The position numbers were made by a program, and so were the translations under genes. Source: Roridomyces roridus (lineage: Eukaryota > Basidiomycota > Agaricomycetes > Agaricales > Mycenaceae). From it: a stretch of DNA of 64,000 nucleotides. This document shows, in pieces, positions 52,156 through 63,061 of the stretch (within the stretch, counting starts at the first letter, position 1; each line of letters opens with the position of its first letter). The stretch spans positions 1,240,001 through 1,304,000 of the forward strand of contig JARKIF010000008.1 in NCBI GenBank assembly GCA_029378245.1, written 5' to 3'. The notes beneath the pieces are model-generated. The model was not told where the DNA came from. It made no database searches and saw only the letters and a program-made list of their open reading frames with translations.

Positions 52156-54236
52156 ATGCCCTCAGATGGAGACTCTTTCCTTCCCAGAATACAATCCGTC
52201 TTTTACGCCGTCTTCGACAATTCCCTGGGACCTACAATCGTGTACCAGGTTCCCGAGGGTCTCATCGCAGTTCCTCCCCCCAATGCCAATACCCTGGCCA
52301 CACCTGTCACGGAGCAGTTCGCCCCCATTGAGCCGCCTGGCCTGACGGCCCGCAACTCCAGCACCTCGCTTGTCTCTCCCTCGGATGCTCGGCCAACATC
52401 TAGGAGTCTATATTCTCCGCAGAAACGCTCTGGATCTTCCACTCGTTTCTTGTTCAATTTCGATGATATATCCAAGTATGTCATACCACAGAGCCAGCTT
52501 TGCGGCCGGTTGGTTACCTGTTCCACGAAACGGCACCGTATCATTGGCTTTCCTGTCCAGCTCAAAGGAAAATACCAACGCAATTATCTGAGATACAACC
52601 TGTGCTTTGTCTTTGAGAGAGGAGCCGACCTCAGCTGCTATGAGCCGGTCGTTCGGAAAGTGAGCCGTGTTCTTACGGCCTGTGAGGTATAAGACCTTGT
52701 TATCTCATCCGAATGGACCTGAGAACAATCCAGGAAGAATCCGAGTTTTTATCTTCGCCCAATACATCGCCTGCCATCCACGCGATTCTTGAGCAGCTGT
52801 ATGAAGATTTAAACTCATACGCGGAAACTTCCATCCCAATCGACCGCTTCAACTCTATCGAATTGAAGATATTTCCCTTTTATCCAAATCCCCCGCCCGT
52901 CAAAGATTGGATGGTCCCTCTCGCCCTCATCAACCTCGACAAACGTATTGAGGCAAATTGGGATTTGACCATGGTCAAGGTTTGCCGCCACATTGACGGT
53001 GTAAACCACGTCAGTCGCATCGCCCATCTTGCGGATTGTGATCTTGCCTTGACTCGCCTGGCAATATCTCATCTTCTGTAAGGCACCATTCTACCAAGCA
53101 CAACATGATCTAATCTCATTAGTTACTACCAAGTCATCATGACCATTGATATCTTCCAATATTCCAACATGTACACGCTGCGAAAGAACATACAGACTCT
53201 TGCTGTGGAAGCGGATGTCAAAGAAGAGTGCGGTCCGTACGTGACGAAACCTGGTAGGTGAATACCCCTTGAAATCCTCCTTGTCTGAACAAAACACGCA
53301 GGCAAACCGATTCCAGATTGGCCACAGCTCCTGCATCTATATTCGCGTCTCAAACCCGGAAAAACAGTGCTAGAATGGATGGTCAAGCATGAGATACACG
53401 AGCTGGGCATCGACGTTCGCCGTTTCACCAGCTTCGGGGTCATCAAAGGATTCCTCCGGCGTGTTCATCGCTGGCCCGTGCTGTTACCCTCGGAACCCGG
53501 CACGCCGGTAAACGAACCAAAACGCACACGAGTCAACAGTTTATCGGGATGGGCATATTCGCCTTCCCCCGTTGTGCTCCCCGTTGACCTCTCCCCATCT
53601 CAAATTCTCTTGCGCGGCAGAGCGCCTCAAACAGCACCAGTCGTTCCCTCACTCAGCCCCGATCTGGCATCCCCACCAATGCCGCTGAGCCCGCGCCCGA
53701 CACCCGCCACGGTATCCGCTGCAACACCTGGACGGACTCGTCGCGCAAGCGCCGCCGAGAAAGTCCTGGAACAGCTCCGGAACCGTGATATCCAAAAGAC
53801 GGGTGGCAGCCCTCGAACTTCATGGATACAATACACCGACCCCACGATCGGAATCACCGCGACCACGCCCACGCCCCAGGATAGTCCCATTCGAGCCGTT
53901 GGAGGCACATCGCAATCGAGGCGGCAGTCACTTAGCTTCCTGCCTGCGAACCCACCTCCTTCTCCCGTCCTGGCGAAAGCCACGATATCAGCGACGCTGA
54001 CGCCCTCACGTCCTACCCTGTCGCCGTCTGTATCAACGACGACGGTTCCAAGGAACGGCAGAGAAAGTACACCCTTTCCGAAAGAACTGCTACCGTTGTT
54101 GGACGGCGAGCACCACACCGACGAATTAGCTGTCAGATTCGAGGCAGGGTGGCCACTTCTGGAACAATGGCTTATGGCGATCGGAGGCGGCGAAGGCCCT
54201 GGTGACTTTGGAAGAGTGGCGATGATTTATCGATGA
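52156..54236 (+). CDS. NPR2: Nitrogen permease regulator 2 (SEACIT/GATOR1 subunit)
   Basis: With Npr3 and Iml1 it forms the GAP complex that turns off TORC1 when amino acids are scarce. ATG 52156 (MPSDGDSFLPRIQSVFYAVF), then NSLGPTIVYQVPEG, FNFDDISKYVIPQSQLCGRL, VTCSTKRHRIIGFPVQLKGK, YQRNYLRYNLCFVFERGADL and the second longin-like part EQLYEDLNSYAETSIPIDRF. Next come VNHVSRIAHLADCDLALTRL, YYQVIMTIDIFQYSNMY and the winged-helix end HLYSRLKPGKTVLEWMVKHE, RRFTSFGVIKGFLRRVHRWP. A Ser/Pro-rich insertion of about 200 residues precedes the C-terminus. Four introns. The order YNLCFVFE and RRFTSFGVIKGFLRRVHRWP favours Npr2 over Npr3. Confidence 0.92.
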
Positions 54237-54315
54237 ACAAGATACAATGTATGAATTTTTTACATTTGCATTTCTACTTCTATGTAAGTAGCAGCCAAAA
54301 CAGAGGGGAGCGATT

Positions 54316-55933
54316 TCAGTTAGTGTAGGTAATGCGTAAGGACAAGCTGAAAGGCAAGCTAGTGGACGTGACCGTGACTTCCCCGCCCTCGGAGACAAGT
54401 TCTTTGACCTTTTTGGACAGATTTGGGCGGGTGGCCTGTTCGAGTTGCGGTGGCGCTTGCAGATAGATTTGAGACGTAGGTGTAGACAACGAGGGCTTCT
54501 TGATTTGCCTGCATGAAAAAAGTTGAATATTTGAAATAAAACTGCAAACCACAACGTACACATCTTGTTTCTCCACCAAGAGCTCAATCAGTTGCTCGAC
54601 CGTGAATTCAGAACTAATCGGAAGCTCGAGGGACTCTCCACCACAGACGGGGCAGTCATCACGCTTCTCGTGCTCGAAAGTGTACGAGTAGACGCCCTCA
54701 GTACCGATGAGCATGAAATAGTTGTTCAGGTAAGCCGCGGAGCTGGTGGCGATCTTGAATGCCTCATTGCAGCAAGAGGCTGCAATGATCGCGTTTGTCG
54801 ATGCGATTGCGGGGATGATGTTCTTGACGACACCCTGCGTAAGCGACCATGTTACACCTTCGATGTTGAACTCCTTGGCGCGAGCAGCGGCGGTGGTGTA
54901 GAGCCACCCAATGTGTTCTGGGTCGTCCGTGTCAACCTTCTTCTCTGTGTAGACGTCAATTCAGCTGCTGTGCTATCGCGACAGAAAACTTGCCTCCATG
55001 GACACGAGGCCATTCCAGAACCGACGCCCATTCAATGCAGTGCTCGGGCAGTCGAGGAGTATTGGCGATGGTGCAAATGGGGAACGCGGTCGGCTTGTTA
55101 AGCATGTCGAGGGAGCATTCATAACACGAGGTGATGGTAGGAAGTATAACGCGAGCCTGCCCTTTGAATCCTGGACCCAGTTGAGACGGCTGCACAGTCA
55201 TTCGCCAAGTGACCTACCCTCGGTACCACCATCAATCAACGGTTTTAAGCTCTCCGGATTCTCGGGATCAACGAGGTTGACGAGAGTCGCGCTCATCCAG
55301 CGTCGGGCTTCAACGGAATCGAGACCGCAGATGACGAGATTGAACTGAAGGTAATAGTCGTCCCCCTTGTCCTGAATCTTGCCAAAATAACTAGGAAACG
55401 GTAAGGTGATATTCTGGGAGGAATGATGAACAACGCACGGCGTAACCTTCACACCAGGGACCCGCTTCATGATAAACTCGGCCGCGACGATTGCCTTTGG
55501 CTTACCGACGTCCTTTTGGCTGCAAGATTGTCAGGTCAAAAAGCATGCAGCCAAGACCAACTTGCCGGAAGAGGAACTGTCGGTTGAGATTGCTAATGTC
55601 GATGGTGTCCATGTCGATGACATGGATGTCCTTGAAGCCTGTAAGAGCAAGGTTGGCGAGGATCTCGCAACCCAGACCACCGGCGCCAATGACCAGGATC
55701 TTTGCTTGATTTCGGAGAAAGTCCTTGACCTGAAGAAAGAGTTCAGAAAGGCGGGTAAGAAGGAGAAACGCGTCGTACACCATCACCAGCAAGGAAAGCG
55801 GGGTCGGTTCTTGGTCCCGGGGTGTTGAGTACTTGGTCAATGTCGTAGTATCGGTCCTAGAGAGATATAGTCGGTATTGAGAGGCTGGGCGACGACTGGA
55901 GCCAGGACACACCTGCCAGTCCGACGTGCTCAT
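54316..55933 (-). CDS. UBA3: NEDD8-activating enzyme E1 catalytic subunit
   Basis: Activates NEDD8/Rub1 with Ula1/APPBP1 for cullin modification. ATG 55933 (MSTSDWQ), donor GTGTGT, then [20 protein letters not shown]. The adenylation domain has [20 protein letters not shown] and [18 protein letters not shown]. Later come [51 protein letters not shown] and the catalytic-Cys segment [20 protein letters not shown]. Then [20 protein letters not shown] and the C-terminal ubiquitin-fold domain ([20 protein letters not shown]) ending LRITYTN. About eight introns. Head-to-head with RCL1, 77 bp between start codons. The F-box and other ligase genes here make it a functional neighbour only in a broad sense. 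Confidence 0.93.
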
Positions 55934-56010
55934 GGTGGTTCGTGAATCAGACGCGTCCAGCTGTGTCATCCCAAAATGGAAGGAAGACCTCGGCTCTGCT
56001 TTGAGCAAAA

Positions 56011-57429
56011 ATGTCAAACCTCGTCCAGTTCAGCGGCCACCAGCATCTTCGCCTCCGCCTCGCACTATCTATTCTCAGTGGAAAACCAGTGCGAATAGAC
56101 AAAATCCGCTCCGAGGACAAAAATCCGGGTCTGAGAGGTGCGTACGGCGAAAATCTTGGCACAAGACCTCAACGAGCTCCTCGACAGACTTTGAAATCAG
56201 TCTCCTGCGTCTTCTCGAGAAAGTCACCAATGGGACTGTTATCGAAATCTCTGTCACCGGTATGCACTGCGGCGTGGTCGGGACTAAATTGCTCAATTTC
56301 ACGCAGGTACTGCTGTTTTGCTCAAGCCCGGTATAATAGCTGGTGGTCCAGTCACCCATGACTGCCCACTTTCAAGATCCATTGGATATTTTCTGGAACC
56401 AGTCGTTCTTCTGGCACCTTTTGCAAAGAAGCCGTTCCAACTCACGCTGCGAGGCATAACCACCGACGAACACGACCTTTCTGTGCGTGTTTGACCCTAT
56501 GCGTGGCCCTTTTCTTACCTCTTGCAGGTAGATCTGTTTCGAACGGTGACATTACCGCACCTTCAACTATTCGGCATTTCCGACGGACTGGAGCTACGGG
56601 TAAAAACCCTCAAATGCACCTCAACAGTCGACTCAATTTATCGCAGATAAAAAAACGGGGCGCCCCTCCAGGCGGTGGAGGAGAAGTGCAATTCCTTTGC
56701 CCTGTTGTGAAGCAAGTCAAGACATTGAATTTTGTGGATCCTGGAAAAATAAAACGCATACGAGGCGTTGCGTGAGCGTCCTCTCATAGCTGCATTCCTT
56801 CTTCTCACGTCGTGCCAGGCATGCTGTCCGCGTAAACCCACAGTTTTCGAACCGCATGATTGAGGCCGCGCGCTCCGTCCTCAATCGTTACATACCCGAC
56901 ATCTACCTGTATTCTGACGTATACAAGGGGGATGAAAGTGGCAAGTAGGTGCATTTTCTCCTCTCCGGGAAAACTGACCCAACTTCCCTGGAACAGATCG
57001 CCAGGATATGCCCTCAGTCTTCTCGCTGAATCCACCACCTCCGCGTTGCATTGTGCGGAAGCAGTCTCTCAGCCTGGTGTAGCCCCAGAAGACATTGCCC
57101 TTCAAGCTTCACGAGCACTCCTTTCAGCAATTGAAACGGGCGGTTGCGTGGACCGTCAACATCAAACACTTGTCCTGCTCATGATGGCCCTCGGCAGTGA
57201 GGACGTGGGACGATGTCGTATGGGCGAGCCCACACCTCGAACGTCGGTCTTTTTTTCTTACCTTCTGCTTCATCTGACATGCTTGGACAGAATACAATTC
57301 CTTCGGGATGTCCGCACATTTTTTGGCACATCTTTTAAAATCGCGGCCGCTGATGATAAAGAGTCTTCACACTTGCTTTATTCATGTTACGGGACCGGAT
57401 ACACCAACTCTAATAGAACCCTTGCGTAA
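56011..57429 (+). CDS. RCL1: rRNA-processing protein Rcl1 (RNA cyclase-like)
   Basis: Nucleolar U3/SSU processome protein required for 18S rRNA maturation at site A2, with Bms1. ATG 56011 ([20 protein letters not shown]), then [156 protein letters not shown] and [20 protein letters not shown]. It ends [12 protein letters not shown], as in fungal Rcl1. The catalytic His of true RNA cyclases is not present in the usual motif, consistent with Rcl1. About seven introns. Converges with MET8. Confidence 0.92.
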
Positions 57430-57507
57430 TGTATTGTACAATCTCATACAGTTTCAACCTGCAAAAACATTGAGAGAGGTGAAGATTGGCATTAGGCAAG
57501 CTCACCT

Positions 57508-58347
57508 TTATTTTCTACGAGAAAGAACCAACACGGTACAAGCAGCGCCAAGGGCGAAAGAACTGGTCGCGAGCAACCACTGGCTGGAGAGGAAGGCTGG
57601 ATACCGAGGCGAACAAATCTGTTTCGACCGGCCGAGGAGCTGATCAAGAGTCGGAACCGTGTTCTTCTCCCAACCCTCGTCCAACAACTTGGCGATGGTA
57701 TCGTGGTCCAAGTGCGTCAATTCGTCAATGTCCCAGGTGTTGCAGACCTCCGACATCCATTTCATCCGCTTTCTGCCAAGTGGTCCTCCCACTCCGGGTG
57801 CGCGTTCCTTCAACTGAGCCCGCAATTCCCCGACCTTCTCAATCGCCCCGCCCTCCTTGCCCGAGAGCGCGCCTTCAATCTTCTTCTTCATCAACGCAGC
57901 CATCCTGGGACCATTCCCATTCGTCGAGATCATGATCTGCAGCGGTCCGTCGCGGACCTGAGCACCAAAGTAAAAGTCGCAGAGATCAGGAATGTCGGCA
58001 GCGTTGACGGGAATCTTGGCTTTTCTGCACAATTCACAAATCTCGCGCGAGCGGTTGACGTCGTCCAAAGCTGTGAGGACCATATCCATCTTGTGCAATT
58101 CGGCAGGGCCAGAGAAGCGGCGGTCGTAGTATGTGATTCGGTCGGGGTAGGTGTCAATCAAGTGTTTTGTGCGAGTATGAACGCCTTTCGAGGGAGCGAG
58201 GAGGGTAATGAGGCCATCCCCTGTGAGGACTGATTCAATGCGCTGCGACGCGACTTCGCCACCTCCGACAATGAGAACGTTCTTGTCTTTAAGCTGCCAT
58301 GCGACCAAGAGGGAGCCGCCGCCGACGCTGCTGCGAGATTCGGCCAT
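57508..58347 (-). CDS. MET8: Siroheme synthase Met8 (precorrin-2 dehydrogenase/ferrochelatase)
   Basis: Makes siroheme for sulfite reductase, using NAD to oxidise precorrin-2 and then inserting iron. Intronless, 279 residues, from ATG 58347 (MAESRSSVGGGSLLVAWQLK). The Rossmann motif is KNVLIVGGGEVASQRIESVL. Then TLLAPSKGVH, DMVLTALDDVNRSREICELC, IPVNAADIPDLCDFYFGAQV (with the Asp needed for both reactions) and DGPLQIMISTNGNGPRMAAL. The dimerisation part is RKRMKWMSEVCNTWDIDELT. The C-terminus adds a hydrophobic stretch (SSQWLLATSSFALGAACTVL) and RRK, a possible tail anchor that yeast Met8 lacks. Divergent from SLT11 with 72 bp between start codons. Confidence 0.93.
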   Translation of the reverse strand: MAESRSSVGGGSLLVAWQLKDKNVLIVGGGEVASQRIESVLTGDGLITLLAPSKGVHTRTKHLIDTYPDRITYYDRRFSGPAELHKMDMVLTALDDVNRSREICELCRKAKIPVNAADIPDLCDFYFGAQVRDGPLQIMISTNGNGPRMAALMKKKIEGALSGKEGGAIEKVGELRAQLKERAPGVGGPLGRKRMKWMSEVCNTWDIDELTHLDHDTIAKLLDEGWEKNTVPTLDQLLGRSKQICSPRYPAFLSSQWLLATSSFALGAACTVLVLSRRK

Positions 58348-58419
58348 GGTGGTTGTTTTTGGTCAACTTTTGATTGATTGGTCACGTCCCCGATCCTCTT
58401 TCTCTTTCTACTACCACAA

Positions 58420-59615
58420 ATGCCGCCTAAAGCTGATATCAACAAGGCTGGTTGGGAGCAGAGTGAATTCCCAATCCTCTGCGAGACATGTGCGTTCAGG
58501 AGTCGTTCAATCTCGACCGCTGGCTAAAATACTGCTCAGGTTTGGGAGACAATCCGTTTATTCGCATGGTAAGTTTGAATGGAGCGTGTAGGACTCGTAT
58601 CTAAACCATGGAACAGTCCAAGCAAGAGTACGGCCGCTCCTGTGGGACGTGCGCGCGCCCCTTCACCGTCTTTCGTTGGAATCCGGGCACCGGTATGCGT
58701 TACAAGAACACAGTGATCTGCCAGACCTGTGCCAAAGTCAAGAATGTTTGCCAGACATGTCTCCTTGACCTCGAATACGGTCTCCCGACACAAGTCCGCG
58801 ATACTGCGCTGGCGTTGCAAAATGAGGCACCCACGAGCGATATCAACCGGGAGTACTATGCGCAGAATATGGAGGCCAAGGTGTGTAACGCGTCCTTTGC
58901 ATGATATCTCGTGCTTAGTGAACAGCTGGATGGAAATCACTCTGGACTGGACTCTGGTCGTGCCCAGTCAGCGGGGAAGGAAATGCTGAAGCAACTCGCC
59001 CGCACCGACCCGTATTACAAGCGGAACCGGCCAAATATATGTTCCTTCTTCGTAAAAGGGGAATGCACGCGAGGTGCAGAGTGCCCCTTCCGACACGAAA
59101 TGCCGGTCAACAACGAGTTGTCGCACCAGAACATCCAAGACCGCTACCACGGCAGAAACGACCCCGTCGCACGCAAAATCATGGCTGGTCACGCTGAAAC
59201 CCAGGGCTTGAAACCTCCAGACGACGTGACCATTGTATGACCTTCATACATTCTCTTATTAAGCATACTCATCTTTCTACAGACCTCCATCTTCTTGTCG
59301 TCGCTCCCCGCAACGTCTACCGAGCTGAGCGTACGGACAGCTGTGTTGCAATCTCTTCCGTCTGTCGAGGCCACCGAACTCAAGTCGGTTGTCCATGTAG
59401 CAAAGACACGGTTCGAGCTCTCCTTTGCATCATCAGCCCGTGCTAATCCACTTGCCATTAGTTGTGCGTTTGTGAATTTCAAGCAACGCTCAACGGCGGA
59501 AACCGCCGCTCAGGCTTGGGCAAATGGGCTGGAACTTGATGGGGAAAGGATTCCGGTCAAGTGGGGACGAGGGAGGGCGAAGAAGCCAGCCGACCCTGCT
59601 GCTGCTACTGTGTAG
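58420..59615 (+). CDS. SLT11: Pre-mRNA-splicing factor Slt11/Ecm2 (Cwf5, RBM22)
   Basis: NineTeen-complex-related factor that stabilises the catalytic U2/U6 core. ATG 58420 ([20 protein letters not shown]), CETC, then LGDNPFIRM and [20 protein letters not shown], which together make the N-terminal zinc domains. Then [20 protein letters not shown] and [11 protein letters not shown], exactly as in RBM22. The CCCH finger is [20 protein letters not shown]. The RRM begins [20 protein letters not shown] and runs to [20 protein letters not shown], with the end DPAAATV. Four or five introns; the first two make very short exons. All zinc ligands appear present. It converges with the YeeE/YedE-like gene. 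Confidence 0.92.
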
Positions 59616-59679
59616 ACCATCTTGCATTACGCTGTATTCTATTCTGTACTGCCCATTATACATACGCATAAATATTACT

Positions 59680-60902
59680 TCAGAGCTCAGCGACGGCACC
59701 ACCCAGTAGCACGGCGGACAACCAGGTGATCATGGGAAGTGGGTCAGATCCACCGCTGATGGCACGACCGAGATTGACCAATGCGGGTCCCGCTGGAATG
59801 AAAGTCAGGGAGGAACAAAAAAATGCTGCAAGACACGCACGGCAAATACCCCCTGATCCCCAGCCAATACCAAATAGTGCGGCGCCGATGATGAGGCGGA
59901 GGTCTACTTTGCCGCCCTTTGGCACCGACCAAGTCCCTCCGAGGCGCGGCTGCTCCGGTCCGCGGGCGAACTGATATAAAACGATGGCGAGGGGGAGCGC
60001 GCCTACAGCCAGGAAGGACAACGACGGGTCGAAGGCGGCATTGAAGGGGAGGAGGAGGAATGTGAGGACTTTGATGGGCTCGGTGAGGTTGGATAAACGG
60101 AGGGCAAAGGCGAACTCGAGACTAGTCGCCAAAGAAGCTATGAGACGAGGGATGGGAAGAGCTGGTTGGGATTTATCGGTTGGTTGACGGGGAGCCTTTG
60201 AGTGGTGATGAACGCGAGAGACGAGAAAAATTAATATCACGAACGAGAATGTAGAGAAGCACCGATACGGTGAAGGGAATGATCTGGAGAGCGAGGAGAG
60301 TCGTTCCTGTTGGACCGAGAGACCAATCGAATGGTTGACTCGGAACTAGGACACTTTCGGGGGAGAAACGAGCTCCTATGACGCCGGTTGAAAAGAAAAC
60401 AGCTGTAGCGGTAATTGAACTGAAAAAGCGGGTTCAAATTACGGAGAGGCAAGATGCAGAGTGCTGACCGGACTGAAAGGCGAGATATTCCGCAGATCAT
60501 ATGGCTTGAGCGATTGAAATAAGTCAAGAGGTAAGGAAGGAAGGAGGTGTGATTGTTACCCGGAAGTACAGCCGTTCCCCATCTAAAGTATGAGTTATAT
60601 AGGTGGTTTTGCAGGTGGAAGGAAGTTACCTTAGTGCCCACACCGACGAGAAGGCCCGAGAGAATAATGCGGAGATATGACATTGGAAAGACTCGGGGTC
60701 CCGCCCCTTCTGTAAGGCCCACAACCAGGCCCCCAATAATAAGACCTGCAACGCCTGCCATTGCTTCCTTGTTTCCGCGAGCTGCGCGATGCAAAAAGCC
60801 AGAGATGCCGAAGACAGAGCCATTGAGAAGTGTCAAGGCGTGGGTAGCGAAAGGGAGCCCGAGCCCACCCAGGAAAGATGATATTGGGCTGGGAGTGGAC
60901 AT
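59680..60902 (-). CDS. YeeE/YedE-family membrane protein (sulfur transport type)
   Basis: Two-repeat integral membrane protein of the YeeE/YedE (thiosulfate uptake) family. ATG 60902 (MSTPSPISSFLGGLGLPFAT). First repeat: LTLLNGSVFGISGFLHRAAR, GVAGLIIGGLVVGLTEGAGP, YLRIILSGLLVGVGTKLGNG and the signature GCTSGHMICGISRLS, split by an intron. Second repeat: GALPLAIVLYQFARG, RLIIGAALFGIGWGSGGICP, then GPALVNLGRAISGG and ITWLSAVLLGGAVAEL. The paired GNGCTSGH and GxGWGSGGICPGPA motifs, with conserved Cys residues, match the family. About eight helices. It lies close to MET8, which also serves sulfur assimilation, but with a splicing gene between them. Confidence 0.85.
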
Positions 60903-61018
60903 GGTCTTTTGGCACAGGAGCTACGGCGCGTCGGGGGTTCTAGGTTCACTAATGCCGGAGACTAACGCGTTGGCATTTAAAGAGCGCGGTGCTCACGTGG
61001 TGCTTACTTAGTCCATCT

Positions 61019-62952
61019 CTAAGCATCACGAATGACCAACTGATCTACCTCTTCCTTTGTCAACTCCCTTTCATCGTCTGTTGTAATCTCCTCTGCTTCC
61101 TGGGCAGCAACTCGCGCGTCGATGACTCCGGGAGCCCCGCATTGCTGCAACGACCTGCCAATCATACCTCTCCACTTCGTGTGTCCCGTAACATCCTTGC
61201 AAAGCACGTTCTCGATCCCCATCGCATCGACTGGCCGCAGCCCAGCCACGCCCCAGCCGCCAAGAGTCAGCCGAGACAAGACGGCAAGCACGTAATCGTT
61301 CTGAGAGTACCCGTTCACCACACGCCCTGAAACAAGACGGCGAACACTGGCCCAGACAGTTGGATCAGTGGTTGCGGGCGTGCCGAACAAATAGACGTCC
61401 TGAATGAGATGGTTGGTCTCCGCCGGTGGCAACGCGGCCAGACATTTCAATGCTTCGAAAATAACCAGGCCTCCCAGCGAATATCCTGAACGAAATTGAA
61501 TTGGCGTCTCGGCATGTAAAAATTGCTCACCTGTGAGAGTAACAGGACGATTCCCGAACACGCGTTGTTTGAGAAGATCTGCCAGGACAACCCCCGCCTT
61601 CGTCGCCAGAGCAATGCCGTTCGACCAATCATTGTCTGGTACTATGCATCAGAGAACGTCCAACAAACACTGAATATTCTTACCGATGATCTGCCCGATT
61701 TTGAGCCATGCGATTGGAGCCAGGGAGCTCATGAGACTGGCAAAGACGGTGCGCCGGATGACTTCCTTCTGGAGGTATCGCATAGCATTCAGTTTGAGCA
61801 AGGAATACAACGCATTCGAAAGCGATTGTAAATGCTCTACTTCCTTTCGCCGTCGTGAGAGAGCGGTAACAACGAAAAGTTAAATCGTACCCATTGCAGC
61901 GCGTATGTGTCATCACCACCGAATATGGTCCAAGGCGCAACGACATCCTCCGGGGAATTGAGCCATCCACTGACGCATAGACGGACGGCCAATGTTTCCT
62001 GGCTCTTGCTCTGTTTGTGCACAGGAACGATATCCAAATCTCTGATTTCCCTCGTGTGCCTCTCAACCATCTTGGAAGAGGAGCGGGCACCGTATGCACC
62101 AAATAAGGCGCCACAAATGGCACCGGAACCTGCAAAAGAAAATTCAGAGCGAAACATTGCCACACAGGGTAGTGTGTACTGGCGAGGCCGCTGGCAAGTA
62201 AGCCGACAGTCGTGCCACCAACTCCCAGCACACCGAGAAGGGTGCTTACACCAGCGCCGACTAGTGGAGCTGCAAGTCCGCCGGTAACGCCGACCAACTA
62301 TGATGGAAAGTAAGAATGTCTAGGAGGATATTTCTGATGAAGATTCACCACGCCGCCCGCGACAGCTCCGAGTCCAACTCCGACCATTCTCAAAGTCTTA
62401 CCCATCTTTGCACGAGTCTCCTTTGCGTTTTGTGCATGCTTCTGGGTCTCTTGAATTGTTTGCTCAGGGTTTTGGAGCGCCGAGACAATGAGCTGTTCGT
62501 CGACAGAGCCTAGCAGCGCCAAAAATGTGCGAGTACGAGCGGAATATTCTTTGGTAGTGCTTAGAGAAAGGAAGAGCACTGTGTTGAGAATTCGTGTGAT
62601 TATTTCTGGAGCGGGGAGTGGTGGAAGATGACCAGTGGAAGTGTCGGCGTACTCGTCGAGTTGGGGTTTTTCTGGTTCATAAATCAGCAACTGGGCGCCA
62701 CTAGAACGACCCATATGCACCTCCACTGGGCTCGCCACACACTATGAAGGCGTGGTCTAAAACCTGTTCAGCCCAGGATTGTACATTCTGTTCAATTTGA
62801 TCCCGCTGGGACTGAGATAAACGTTCTTGCTTCGAGTACAATATTGCCGTGTTTCTGAATGAGGCGAGGAGACAAAAGAAATACTGAAACACGGTTGTGC
62901 GGTCGTGAAGAGAAAGGTCTTTGGGAGGAACGAGTTGGGTGAGGTCGGCCAT
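61019..62952 (-). CDS. TMCO4-like (DUF726) alpha/beta-hydrolase membrane protein
   Basis: ATG 62952 (MADLTQLVPPKDLSLHDRTT). Regions in order: a helical N-terminus (FQYFFCLLASFRNTAILYSK); a linker; GKTLRMVGVGLGAVAGGVV and, after an intron, LVGVTGGLAAPLVGAGVSTL and LGVLGVGGTTVGLLASGLAS, which are Gly-rich membrane segments; RSSSKMVERHTREIRDLDIV; VRLCVSGWLNSPEDVVAPW; then the hydrolase core VFGNRPVTLTGYSLGGLVIF with the nucleophile Ser in GYSLG, and DVYLFGTPATTDPTVWASVR. Near the end are VVNGYSQNDYVLAVLSRLTL and GWGVAGLRPV. It finishes KEEVDQLVIRDA at TAA 61019-61021. This matches the DUF726/TMCO4 family found across eukaryotes (yeast Mil1 is a relative). Possible lipase; substrate unknown. Confidence 0.85.
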
Positions 62953-63061
62953 TGGAGACTAAGTGGAGTCAAGTTGTATCATCGCAAGTTGTATCATCGG
63001 CACAGCTTTGCTGATTGATCAACAGAGGCAAACGGGACCTGCACTTTTGCATCCATTCACC

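Noticed and set aside
52156..54236. Assignment of this gene to NPR3 rather than NPR2
   Set aside because: The start FLPRIQSVFYAVF...VYQVPEG, the YNLCFVFE block and the compact C-terminal winged helix fit Npr2; Npr3 is longer and differs in these blocks.
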